A stretch of DNA of 64,000 nt, taken from the NCBI GenBank assembly GCA_910589415.1, contig OU342639.1, positions 10,486,268 through 10,550,267 on the forward strand, given 5' to 3'. Of this stretch, positions 1 to 11,503 are shown in pieces. The position numbers and the translations under genes were made by a program. Position 1 is the stretch's first letter. Every line of letters begins with the position of its first letter. The notes beneath the pieces were generated by a model. It did not search any database. It was not told where the DNA came from and saw only the letters and a list, made by a program, of their open reading frames with translations. Source of the stretch: Malachius bipustulatus. Lineage: Eukaryota > Arthropoda > Insecta > Coleoptera > Melyridae.

Positions 1-170
1 CCAAGATCTTCCCTGCTGGCAGTTCTCTAGCGTTAAGTAGACCCAAAGATAGGACAGCGAGATCTTCTAGGTGTGGCCGTCTTTTCGTCTTCCGTTTCTA
101 TGCCCCTGCAGCTTTTTGGTATCCCTTGTACATCTTCAGCACTGTTGCTTCCTCAATGGGTTGTAATACA
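1..170 (-). pseudogene. Possible degraded coding fragment at the window edge
   Basis: Read on the minus strand, this stretch gives a nearly continuous frame (VLQPIEEATVLKMYKGYQKA, then one stop, then a basic KRKTKRRP run followed by HLEDLAVLSLGLLNARELPA) that runs off the left edge of the window. The composition looks more protein-like than the surrounding AT-rich DNA, and there is only one stop in about 55 codons. I do not recognise the family. It could be a decayed transposon protein, an exon of a neighbouring gene, or chance. No start codon or splice site could be assigned. Confidence 0.22.
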
Positions 171-2329
171 TCTGTATGATTCAGCCTTCATGGGTTCATG
201 GGAGGTACCGGTACGACCTTGAAGACCCTCCTTAGCCATTGAACTCATGCCAGAATTAGAAATTTCTCCTTTTGGAAGTCCCTCAGTTGTCCTATTTTTT
301 GCCCCTTTTCGGTTTCCATTTTGGTCCCACGAGTATTGGGGAAAATAAAATGACTATACGCCATGACGTATAGCTATAAATAGGAGGGATCTTCCAGCCC
401 GACAGTCTGTTATCAGTGAACACGAGGAGTGGCCGCATCGCTTGCTTGCGAACACGTAACCGCTGATGATGTCTACCGCAGCTGCAGACGAAACGTTCGG
501 AGCAATAAATCTCCATGGACCACGGAGAAACAGCCCGGAATCAACTATGATTTCAATTATTGAAACCAGCTGTGAAAGCCTACACAAATGCATAACTTTT
601 TTTAATATTTTGTTGTAATTTTTTCTTCGTCGCTTCTTTTTCATTGTAGTCGTTTTCATCTTTGTATTTTTTTTTGCAAATTTTTTATGAAAAATCGGAT
701 GTGGGCAAAAAAGCAAAAATAAATTTTTCGAAGAAACAATTTTGTCCTTTTCACAAAATAATTATAAAAAGGATGTGAACAAAATTGCACACAAGTTTGG
801 CCTTTTTAAGATAAGGACAAAATTTACAAGAAAATATATTTAAAAAAAAATGCATTTTTGCATTAGATGAGTTTAAATTCGGAATTCCGAGTTTTAAGTA
901 GAAATTCTTTGTCTCTCTTCTTTTTTATAAACAATTTGATGTACCTACCTACATTTTTTCTAGTTCTTCTTCGGTCTTGCTATTCATTTGCTTTTTACCT
1001 CGACTTAGAACGCTCATTTTTACTGTTATCTTCGTAAATATGAAGAAAATTGGTAATCAGTTTGTTTGGGTTTTATCATTTATCGTATGTCACTCAATAC
1101 TTTCCTGAGAATGACAAACACTTCATATTAAAAAAAAGTAATAAATAGGACGCAACAGGCAACCAGATGTCTGAACACGTGACAAATATAGGCACCTAAG
1201 TGGAAGGCTTAAATTTAACGATGGAAGGAATATAATAAAGAAATATAATATTCAGGCTTAACAAGCAAGGAGCAACTAGACGGTGAATAATTATAAAGTA
1301 AAAATTTCCTACGCTTATTAAAAGAGTTGTAAATTTTTATGGCCAAATCTGCGCCGAAAGATTGTTTGTTATTAGACGTTTTCAAGTGATGTGAGTCATT
1401 TAGACGAAAATGACCCATAAAAATAAATGGTAAATAATATTTGTTTGTATTTTATGATTTAAAAATATCAAATTTCGTTACCTAATATTTGGTAAAGTTC
1501 AAGTAAAATTAACCATAATTAGGCGGGTTTTTTAAATTACTACAACTGCCAAAAAAAATTACTATTACAGCTATTTTCCTTTATGTTTACATTTACATAA
1601 TTCTAAAATAATAATAATTGGAAATTTTGAATAAACATTAATATAATTTCATTACTTTTTATTTCTATTGATGATAAAGTTAAGAAATAATAGATAATCC
1701 TGTAATCCTGTCAGCAATGATGATCAAAGTGACTATTCCCAGAAATTAGAAAGTCATTAGAAAAAATTATCTTAAGAAAATATTTACTTAAAATCAAATC
1801 AATAGGTGCAGATAAATAACCTCTTTGTACAAGTAAATAAAGTCGACAGGAAGCCAATCACAATTAGATAATCAAGTGGCTTTCTGGATAAAATTATCTT
1901 AGAATGAAGTGTCACAGCCGGTAGCAGTTTTTAACGATCTTGGGGTTTTTACCCGCAGAATAATCTCCATCAGGTTATGTGGGCATTGTATTGTACTCCG
2001 CCTGGTTACTCACTAGGGATACAGTGGTTTCGCACCCCCATAAATTACCTTTCAGTGTTAACAAGATTAAGCAAATAAGGACCTTAACCTTAATTGTGGG
2101 AAACTACCCGCAATGTCTCCTTTCAAAATATCATACCATAGTCACTGTTATGGTTTACCTCACTATCCACGTTATTATTATAATAATACATATAAGTAAG
2201 TATTCATAAATTTCTTACCTGATGAGAACTAAATATTTCAGAAATTTAAACCTTCAAGTATTTACACTTATAAAAAAAGTATTATAAGTAATACGCGTAA
2301 AAATTGCTTCATAAAATTGAAAAAACAGA
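171..2329. other. AT-rich non-coding stretch without recognisable features
   Basis: I see no gene here. Open frames on both strands are short and made of low-complexity lysine, phenylalanine or asparagine runs, as expected from AT-rich DNA. A single TGTGGGAAA (2095-2103) matches the Su(H) consensus YGTGRGAAM, but nothing else supports a regulatory role. Confidence 0.5.
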
Positions 2330-3400
2330 ACCAAAAATGAGTTGATAAAATTGGTTTTCTGAAATTTCGTCATATCAAAATTAGTATTGTTGTTTATTGT
2401 GAAAATTTCAGTCCAATACTTTTGAAAATTTTTGAAAATATTAGGTGTTAAGAAAATATCAGTTTTAAAAAGTTAAAATGGCCGCCATTTTGCAAACGAC
2501 TTGTCCGATATTTCTCAAATGCAATACCAGGTCCCTCTAGACATATAACTATTACAAAAATTTCAGTTCCCTAGAATTTCAACCCTACCCGAACCCCCCC
2601 CCCCCCTTCCTACTGGGGTATACTCCATAGCCCCCAGACCCCCCGGTTGGACTCGCTAACATCCTTGAAATATGATTCAGTGAAAATTTTATAAAAAAAA
2701 ATCACAATTCTTCATTTACTTCATCTTCTTGTCGATTATTGTAATTCCTTATTTGGTTCTGACTACAGCCTTACGATAGGAGTGGGGGAAAATTTAGAGT
2801 AAGCACCAGGTGGCAGAAATCCACGCTACGCTACTGGGGGGACTTCTAACTCTAACTGAATACCCGCCCCGGACCTCATATGTACCTACTCTTGAACCAC
2901 CACTGTGTTTAGAAACGTTTCTTTTTTTGACAAAATCAACAGTTCTCCACAGGTTTATTGATGATTGATAATTTCGTGCCAAAATCTGGAAAGCTACAGA
3001 GGGTTTTAAAATTGAAAATTTTATATTTTGGAGAAATTAACATAAGTAATATAAAATTTTTAATACCTCCGCCATTTTCTTCTTTGATTCATGAAATTTT
3101 CCAGAATCAAAGGTTAGTAGTATAGTTGTCTACTGTGAAAATTTCAGTTCATTTACTTTAAAATTGTTCAAGAAATGGATATAGAAATTTAGCTATTTTT
3201 ACCCTTTCCTACATACGCCACTGGCTTTAATAATAAAAAAAAAGTACAATTTTTTTACACTTGTGATCAAAATGGTCGTCATTTTGAAACGCCGCAGCCG
3301 ATGCTACTCGAATGCAATACCAGAACACTTCTTATGGATATTTTACCCCCACAAAAATATCAGTCCCTTAGATTGAAAACTGCGACCTGAAATGGTGTGA
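2330..3400. repeat. Diverged tandem duplication, spacing about 0.79 kb
   Basis: Two parts of this stretch resemble each other. An AATGGCCGCCATTTTGCAAA segment (about 2478-2592), followed by AATGCAATACCAG and a 'TTTCAGTTCCCTAGA'-like end, recurs as an AATGGTCGTCATTTTGAAA segment (about 3268-3390) followed by AATGCAATACCAG and 'ATCAGTCCCTTAGA'. A second pair, CTACTGTGAAAATTTCAGTTC near 3130 and TATTGTGAAAATTTCAGTCC near 2396, belongs to the same family. These are decayed non-coding repeat copies. No coding capacity is visible. Confidence 0.6.
2594..2606 (+). repeat. Poly-C tract (13 C)
   Basis: Thirteen consecutive C residues lie in very AT-rich surroundings, at the 3' edge of the first copy of the 2.3-3.4 kb duplication. 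Confidence 0.9.
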
Positions 3401-3413
3401 CAAGAACGGGTGA

Positions 3414-3842
3414 TACAGGGTGTGAATTGTTGTTTGAAGAGGGACACTTTTTGAGATGCTCCCCCTCCCCCCGTATCAACATTTTGAAAAGAAATTTAAT
3501 CAATAATTCAGCAGTGCATTGGTTTTTTCGTTTTAATGCTTTTCTGTGAAGTCAGGGCTGTATTCTGGCATTATGTGAGATTTTTTGGAAGAAATTGCAA
3601 GTTTTTTTTGAGGTGGCTTGAGGTGGCCCCAAAGACTATAATGTGAGTTTGTTCATAGGTCGTTTCCTAGCAACATGGATCATTCCATTTAAGATTTTTT
3701 TAGTTGATGGGGCGAGGGGATGCACACGTCGGTTGTATGTCAAAAACTGTCCCTAACAAAAATTGATGTGTCTCAGCAGTTTCGATTGTTGTTTTTTCAG
3801 AGATATTCACGCTGGGTTCTTTTTATATGAACACCCTGTATA
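3414..3842. mobile_element. Short non-autonomous TIR element (MITE-like)
   Basis: The left end reads TACAGGGTGTGAATT and the right end reads ATGAACACCCTGTATA, so about 11 terminal bases are inverted copies (TACAGGGTGT). The interior of about 0.43 kb has no coding frame. Ends of the TACAGGGTG(T/C) type recur many times in this window and mark non-autonomous DNA elements flanked by TA. The exact ends and superfamily are inferred. Confidence 0.45.
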
Positions 3843-5060
3843 TACAAAACACTTGTGATTTTTCTAAATCTTATTTCTAGCTGCGGTAAATATGTAAAAT
3901 TACCTGTTCAATACGTTTATGCTAAAATTTCTGGAAAAAAATATATTTACTACTCCGGTTCTCCGTTCAGTACCTACCTATACTAGAGGAGAGATGGGCT
4001 GTGAAGTTCACTTGCTTGTTGCTTGTATTTCGTTAGTATTATAATAATAATAATAATAATAGGTGGAGATTTTTGTCTTCAACAGGAATAGGGTCCAACA
4101 AATTATTCACTTAGGTCAGGTTATTATTTTAGTAAGCGGTCTTGCATCGTCTGCGTACACGTCCTGAGTAAACAAGTTTTATTGGTTCTTTTGTGCTTCC
4201 GGTCCCTCATCATACTGATTACTGAATGAACCCTTTAACACCCGTCTCTCTGTACCTGCTAAAGCATCTGAGGGTTATTTTCGACAAGTACAATTTCGCC
4301 TATGTAATAATTAACAAAAGAGAACATATCAAAGGGAAATATTAGTGACTATAGTGCCCACCATTACATACCAAGATTTTTTGAAATATGTGAGCCTCAA
4401 AAGACAGGAGAGAAAACCCGAAAAATTGAAAGAATGTCGGATCAATTTTTAATACGAAAAGTGACCATTTACAAAATTTCAAACTTCAGTTAGGTTATTC
4501 TTAGACACTTTAAATTAAAACTCATTTTGAGTCACCCTGTATATGCGAGAAGTCGAAAATAGCAAAGCAGACATGTAGGAATTATTGAAAAAAAAAAAAA
4601 TTGAGAGGGATGGGGGTTTTTTAATGAGTAAAGGAATATTTTATGATAATTTCTTAAAAATTGTGTTTTTCTATCATAAAAATAGATCACAAGGTGGTAG
4701 TTGATGACGAACATGACAATCTACTCTGAAACTATTATTAGACAATTCCAATAAAAATAGTTATTTATTATACAAGGGAAAAAAGAAAACACATCGAGAG
4801 CTAAAATCGCACTTTTTTCTCGTGTGTAATATACAATTTTTTTCTGCGAGAAGAAATATCAGTGTTAGAATGTCGAAAAACGTAGTTAGATAACTGAAAA
4901 TTATGTCTGAAAAATGATTTATGTTAAACTTGGATTTTCAAACTGTCTTTTATCGTAATTGACGTTGCCTGGAAACGAAATATTAAAAATCCTTATAATG
5001 TCAATTTAATTATTCATTCATGACAGTTTATTTCGCAATTAGGTACATATAAAGTTTTAG
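3843..5060. other. Non-coding stretch with isolated repeat ends
   Basis: This holds an (AAT)n run near 4040-4061 and an isolated TCACCCTGTATA element end near 4533. The remaining sequence is AT-rich, and I see no gene in it. Confidence 0.45.
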
Positions 5061-5288
5061 ATGGATGAGTTTGATTGTTCAATGGATAATAATAGTGATT
5101 GTTGTGAAAAATCCTTTTCACTTACACCTCCAGAACTAATAAAATTAGCAGAAGAGGCATCGGCGAAATTACTACCAAGTAAATCACAAAAAGTTTATGA
5201 AAACGCGTATTCAAGACTAATGCAATGGAATGCCAAAAAAAAATCCAGCTCTTTCTCTGAGACAGTGTTATTGGCGTATTTTAATTAA
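5061..5288 (+). pseudogene. Fragment resembling the N-terminus of a tyrosine recombinase (Crypton/DIRS-like or domesticated)
   Basis: The 75-residue frame starts at an ATG with A at -3 (TTTTAGATGGATGAG). It contains an acidic, serine-rich leader, then LAEEASAKLLPSKSQKVYEN and AYSRLMQWNAKKKSSSFSET followed by VLLAYFN and a stop. From memory of the family, the pattern 'LLPxKSxKxYExxYxxFxxW...SFSExVLLAYF' matches the SAM-like N-terminal helical domain of eukaryotic phage-integrase-type proteins. The catalytic R-H-R-Y domain is absent, because the frame stops just after LAYF. A shortened related leader (MSEFINMDSDCYENSLNN) reappears at 5372-5437 and ends at a possible GT donor. It may be an inactive transposon fragment or one exon of a longer gene. 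Confidence 0.45.
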
Positions 5289-5371
5289 AAACAATTTAAT
5301 TACGTAAACGTCATATTAATGTACCTAATTAAAATTTTAGATAGTTTTGCAAAGATTCTTGTAAGGTCTCA

Positions 5372-5440
5372 ATGAGTGAATTTATTAATATGGATAGTGA
5401 TTGTTATGAAAATTCCCTTAATAATTGCCATTTGGATAAT
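5372..5440 (+). pseudogene. Partial repeat of the leader of the 5061 frame
   Basis: The DNA ATGAGTGAATTTATTAA then ATGGATAGTGATTGTTATGA reads MSEFINMDSDCYENSLNN and resembles the first 25 residues of the upstream frame (MDEFDCSMDNNSDCCEKSF). The resemblance is visible in DNA as well as protein, which suggests a local duplication. The frame ends at AAG/GTAACT, a plausible splice donor. No downstream exon is recognisable. Confidence 0.3.
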
Positions 5441-6000
5441 AAGGTAACTTTCCTTTACGTATATTTGATATAAATTTAATGATATCTGAGTGTTAATAGT
5501 AGCTATACCTAAGCCGCCATTTCGGGGAAATAAGTACTCATTTATTTCCCTGCTAATTCATTTATTTCCCCGATAAGATGCAGCTCATAATAATGAGGCA
5601 TTTTTCTACCTGTTGACGGGGAAAAAAGGTCACACTTTTCGCCCGTCGCAGAAAAAAATATATTTTTACATTTTTAAATGCCTTTAAGTAATTTTTTTGT
5701 ATTACTATAAGACTATAAGAACATTTCTATAGAAAATATTGGTTTTACTATGCTTATAACCGTTTAAGCAAAAAATAAATTTTGAAAGCATTTTTTTATA
5801 AAGCTGTGATAAACAGATTGAAAACCAAATGTCACTCTTTCCTCTTTTAAGACAAAATTTTCAAAAATATGACTTTATTGATTATTGGTCATTCATAATT
5901 TTTTTTTTTCATTTCAGGATTTTACTATGGACGTTATTACGTTGATTTTCAGTACTCAGGATATAGAGCCGAGGAATATTTAGTAAGTAGTGTACATTTA

Positions 6001-6358
6001 TACAGGGTGTCCCAGAATAAATAAAATTTATAAATAAATATAAATAAAAAAAAATAAAAAACAACAAAAGCTAGACATATCTGGTACAAAAAAAGAATAA
6101 GGTTTGTCATGTAAATTCTCAACAGTTTTTGAGATACATATTTACAATTAAATAGGTATAGACGTTCAGAAATATTTACACAAAAAAATGTGGAAAAAAT
6201 TATACAAAAAAATGTAATTTTTTTTTTTGGAACATTGAACACCATGTACCTTCGTTCATACCCAATTAAGAAAAGGGGTTTATTAAGACTTTTCATCTTC
6301 AAATTATAAGTAAATATTCTACCGTCGAAGTTTGTCCCCTTTATTCTGGGACACCCTC
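6001..6358. mobile_element. 358-bp MITE with TACAGGGTGTCCC ends
   Basis: The left terminus is TACAGGGTGTCCCAGAATAA and the right terminus is TTTATTCTGGGACACCCTCT. Their inverted match covers about 18 bases (GGGTGTCCCAGAATAAA). The interior is AT-rich and open frames in it are low complexity. The compact size, inverted ends and lack of a transposase define a non-autonomous DNA element. Confidence 0.62.
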
Positions 6359-8612
6359 TTTTACCGAATAAATATTACGTTCATTAACATTTGGCTTATT
6401 TTTCATTGGGTATTAGAACTTCCGAAAAGTTTGAGCAAAAGTTATAAATAATGAAGGCACTTATAGTAATAATAACAATTATTAAAGAAACATTAAGGAA
6501 AACCATATCCTCAGGGGGCTTTTACCCCTAAACCAAATTGTTTGCTTAGATTCGATGTTTAATAATTAAAGAATAACCCTAATTATTTTTATGTCCCATG
6601 CTATGAAATAATGGGTCACATGTACGTAGACTAATTCCGACACGATTTTCAATCATACTTCGCTAAGCAAGCATGCTCTACTTTGTAATAAAATAAGTTA
6701 TAGTCATTAGGGTGCATGATCCCAAAAAAAATTAACGAGATTGAAACGGGGAAAGTAATCCTAGGTCTTAGAATTTAATTAGTTCATTTCAATGGGGTCA
6801 GTTTATTGGGTTAAGGGAGAACACCATCCAATTTGAATGTGCAAAGGGTGAGTAAGCCTTCTACTTCAACTTGAATTCTTGAAATAAACATTTTAAAGCC
6901 AATTATATAAATGTGGGTGGAAAGTAAATTTATTTATATTGTTATTACGATTTTCTTTGTCGTAACATAATTTATCGTGGATTCGATCAATAATTTTAAA
7001 CGTTTTATTTCGTTTCCAAACTCTTTACGTTATCTCTTTAAGACTGCTTTATCTCCGGTTTTCGATTCATTTATATTTCAAATATTCCATCTAGTATCAT
7101 TCGGGAAAAGTAAGGCAAGTTATTCAAAGCCATCACGAATATTTCTATACCTACGCAAATTGACCCGATCCTCCTTCTCTAATTTCAAGATCGCGCGCTT
7201 ACTGTTCGAAGGTTCGTGTTAGTAGCGCGATAGAAGCTATTAGAAAATTATTCCAACACTGGCGTCAAGATAAATACCTATATGTAAAAGTAAGCTAAAT
7301 GGTCGCTGCGATTTACCATTCTGAAATAAATTGATATTGATACACATTTAATATAAATTCTGATATATTTTATTTATCAAGATATAGAATATATGTAGTT
7401 ACTGTTTTGTAAAATTTTGTACAAGCACGTTAGGTATTTTATAAGCATCCACATCAATTAACACACTTTCCAATGTACATGGTTATTGAAATAACACAAC
7501 CGCTACAAGGTGGCACAAAATAAATTAAGACGTCAGCACATCTTTAATTAAGTAATTTGAAAAATCGGAATTGAAACATTGACAATCTAAAAGTATTATA
7601 TACTTCAACGAGCGGAGAATGATGAAGTGTTGAAACGTCCAAGTGAATAATGGTCATTCTCCGCGAGCTGAAGACGCTATTTTCTCTGTAATTTTATATA
7701 ACGCACAGTGTGTATGTGAGCCCAAGTTAAAACAAGACCGAAATGTAATGCGTTCGTGCTCTGCGTTTGTTGCTCGAAGGTATAATTCTCATTATCGTCG
7801 TATATGATATGTGTTGTGCCAGTGCTATGAACGCGTTCGATGCAGTGATTGCCTGTATCTGTTCAGTTGGGATTGGCTCTAACTGTCTAATAATAATTTG
7901 AGTATTTACAACGAAAACAAACTGCAATTTAAATTATTCTCGCGACACCAGGTATATAATCCTATAATCGAATATTACCTAAAGCTTAGAATTATTAGAA
8001 CAGTCAAACACAGACATATTTTATTTATAATTAATTATCGAATACGCAATAAGTAAAAGCGCATCACGGATGCATAAAATAAGTCTCATCTATATACGTA
8101 CATATATAGTAATTTTTGAGAACGAATGTGTGAAGATAGGTATGAAGTTATTTATATAACGCCGCAATGCAAGTGAAAGGTTGTCGCTCAACTATGAAAT
8201 AAATAAAAAAATTAGCAAGGAATGCAGTGAAAGAGATGTGTAGGAACTAACTTGTGTTATATACCAATGTATGTAGGTACTCATCTGCCGCCTCGTTCGA
8301 TTACTACACACCTTGAATTAAATTACACACTGTAGATTTTATTGCTTGGATTTATAACTGCTTACGTCGAAGTTTCCAATATGTAGTTGAATATTGTGCC
8401 GCTCCGCGTTTCCGTTTATAAATCTTGATGGAATAAAAAGCTATTATTTTCATGTCAGACTTATTTACACATTTCGATTACTAGAAACTTCATCTTCAGA
8501 ACAACCACTACAGATCGTTTTTTTTTATCTTTCTTCTACCATTGAAATCTTGAGAAGTAGCCGAGATGCCTATAGGGTCGGGTTACTCAGAGAAAAGCTG
8601 CACAATTTATGC
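6359..8612. other. AT-rich stretch with no gene recognised
   Basis: I see only short chance frames on both strands. There is one hairpin-like pair around 7612-7665 (GAGCGGAGAATGATGAAG and CATTCTCCGCGAGC), too isolated to classify. Confidence 0.4.
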
Positions 8613-8870
8613 TCATTAAGAATCTGAAAGAAAATTTATGGAAACTTCAGTCGTTACTGAGATATGCTGAAAAAACTAAAAAATCGAGTTCTTTTATTAT
8701 AATGTAATTGAAAATAAATAAATTGTTTTTTATAGACTTTCATAGGATTTCTTGAGCTATCCATTTGGCATTTAAAAAATTTTCAAAGAAGATCTTAATA
8801 AAGTTTTCACGCTCAACTTTTGGTTTTCTTAACGCCGCCATATTGGGTTTTCGTGTCATTTCGTCTATAG
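8613..8870 (+). repeat. Dispersed copy joining one satellite monomer to a fold-back arm
   Basis: The first part (about 8613-8692) is a full-length relative of the 80-bp monomer arrayed at 21.3-24.2 kb: CATTAAGAATCTGAAAG, then TTCAGTCGTTACTGAGATAT, then GCTGAAAAAACTAAAAAATC. It continues without a break into sequence resembling the arm of the fold-back at 11.5 kb (a GAGCTATCCATTTGGCATTT block, then AAAATTTTCAAAG, then CTCAACTTTTGGTTTTCTTA and a GCCGCCATATTGGG block). Here the sequence is present once, not as a palindrome. Confidence 0.65.
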
Positions 8871-8944
8871 AGTGAGCGGCTAAATAATGACGATTCTATT
8901 ACTGTATTCGTGAGCCAACGTTCCATCCAAATCTGTAGAGAACA

Positions 8945-9710
8945 TACAGGCTGTTCCGATTAAAAAATTTTTTTTCGTGCAGCTTATTAAAATCCCCTGT
9001 AGAAAATCGAATGCAGGCGACAAACTACAAAAAAACAAAATTAAACCTATCTCTCTCGGAGTTTAAAAAAAATAAACTATATTACAGTTTTATTTAATTT
9101 GTTCCATATAATTTAGCCGCTGACTGTATAAAAATAATCAAGCAAATTGAAAATATACCACAAATTAAAAAAAAAAAATGATGTGAGAAATATTATTCTT
9201 CTGTTCTCGAAAAAAATGAAATTTTTTTCAACATGATACATGATATTGAGGAACATCCTATCCTGTATGTTTTTACTGTCCTGTATACATTAAACTAAAA
9301 ATTTCGATATATTTTTGATTTTTTCTGAGATATTACAACGCAGTAATGTAAAGCGTATTTTTATTTTCATTATTGTAGCTTTTAGTGAAAATTTAATGAT
9401 TTTCAGGTAAAATAGAAACGGATTTATTATCTTCGTTTGTGATACAAAAAAACTAAAATTAATTTCGTTTCATCGAAATATAAACTGTACTTTTCAAAAA
9501 AAAAAAAACAATCACTAATATTCGAAAAAGGGTCGTAATTGCTATTTTAGGAAAGCAAAAGTCTTAAAATTAGCAATCTCAACTTTACCTTTTCATTATC
9601 TCAGTCAATTTACAAGAACGATATTTTTTATATTTTTTATGACTCCCTGAGGACCCCTCGAAAACATGCTGAAGAGTTTATCAACGACTTACGGGCCGGG
9701 ACACCTGTAT
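8945..9710. mobile_element. Possible TIR element of about 0.77 kb
   Basis: Left end TACAGGCTGTTCCGAT and right end CGGGACACCTGTA are imperfect inverted copies of the TACAGG(G)TGTCCC type seen elsewhere in the window. The interior has no protein-like frame. The ends are diverged, so the boundaries and even the pairing of these two ends are uncertain. Confidence 0.38.
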
Positions 9711-10061
9711 AGGTGGACATTTTTACATAATGAATACATTTCTGCATTATGTTGATTTTTATACAATATGTATATGCGGTTGGGCTTAAATAGGCCCGAT
9801 GGCTTTTATGCAATAAGCACCTGCGTAACAGGTTTTGATTTTCGGTAATTAGTTAATATTTAAATAATTACACTGTCTCCAGCTAGCATTGATCTGAAAA
9901 CGCTGCTTTTATTTGCATTAAATGGGTATTAATCGACGTATTCAGTTCTATGGAATCGAATAATTTTTTATTTGAGTGATGACTGTCACAAAAATGAAAA
10001 GGTGCACCTACAAGAAGTGACAGACTTAGATGTATGTAGATGCACGAAATGGGATGTGTGC

Positions 10062-10108
10062 AGCACCAGCACCAGCACCAACACCAGCACCAGCACCAGC
10101 ACCAGCGC
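10062..10108 (+). repeat. (CACCAG)n microsatellite
   Basis: About eight hexamer units of CACCAG/AGCACC, with one ACACCA interruption. Translated, it gives Ser-Thr or Trp-Cys runs on the two strands, which explains the odd short frames covering it. Related short tracts recur through the window. Confidence 0.9.
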
Positions 10109-11503
10109 TGCAGCAACCCTTTATCGAAGAGCAGCTGTTCGCCACAATTTTTGGAATTAACCAGCAGGTATATCGACAGTCTTCATTTTAAACGGCAGAT
10201 TTTTTAGAATCTATAGTTTGTGGTACTGGTAAACAACTTTACAATGATGAAGCATCCTCGTTCAGGCAAAGCAAGCTGCTGCATCTGTTCCTCCAGATGC
10301 TCGGGACACCTCTCACCTTTCGTTAGCAGGCTTTGAGTATGTTATGTATATACTCGCGCGTATTTTTACTGCAGCAGATATATGCACCACGGTATCCGTG
10401 ATAAGGTCTACCTACACATTGACAACGGGGATGTCTATCAGGGGAGGGTGAGATATTTCGTCTTTACGTTATATGCATGCATCACAATTCTATAAGTAAG
10501 ATAGATCTATTCTACTTGAGAGATCGAGAGATCTTTCAATTCTGCCAACTGTCCTAAGCCTGTTCTCGAATCAATACCTACCTAAATGCTATAACAGAAT
10601 AGATGCAAGATTCTGGGTCTAGTTACCTACTATTTCTATTGTTGCTGGTTTAGTGTTTATGCATATAATGTCATATGTATGTCTGGTGATATACAAGATG
10701 ATTCAGTAGTATTAAGTACCATAAATTGAATGGCCTGTAGATGAAACTAAAATATGAAGAAAATTAGAAAAAAACGTATTTAATTTCACCAAACTAAATT
10801 GCCATGAAAAAAGCATGATTATATATAATTTGGATAGTTTTTGAAAAATATTAAATATTGCCTCTAACCGTTTTTGATATTTTCTATTTTTATCATTTAT
10901 CTTCTATTATTCTTTTTTAGATTTTTTGTCTCCAAATTTTTCCACAGTTATTTTTTTATAATTTTAATTTTTATAAGATTAAATTTATTAATGAAAAATT
11001 ATTAAGAGATTTAAATCAGTAGCAAATCATCATTAAGTCATATTTAAAAGCCAGATGAGTATCTGCAAAAGAGTAATAGTAAAGGTAAATAATAAATAAT
11101 ATTAAATTAAAAAAATAAGAACGGTTGCATGGAGACAATATGGATTTTTTTTTGGAAACGGTGCGGGTGCGTCTTATATGTTTCCAAAATTTAAAAGTAC
11201 GCATTTTTCTAGCAATTTAGTTTGTCATTTAGAAAAAATAATTAAAATTAAAAAACAAAACAGCTGAGAATTTATCAAAAAGTGTCCCTTCTTCGACACT
11301 TAGCCCTTCAATTTATGCTATTTACCACTGAATCACTTTGTGCCCGCCAATAATAATAATAATAATATCTATCTTTATTGTACAAAAATTGCAACAATCA
11401 TTGAATAGTACAATAGTGTTATCTAATGAAAAACGTTCACATATATGGAAAATATTTTGGTCATAATTTTGTGCTTTTCAAAAGATTAAATTTAAGCACA
11501 CTA

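Noticed and set aside
2220..2260. CTGATGAGAAC as another hammerhead core
   Set aside because: No stem II hairpin, GAAA box in the right place or closing stem I can be drawn.
9883..10160. Cys/Trp-rich and Ser/Thr-rich frames on opposite strands
   Set aside because: Both arise from the CACCAG microsatellite at 10062-10108.
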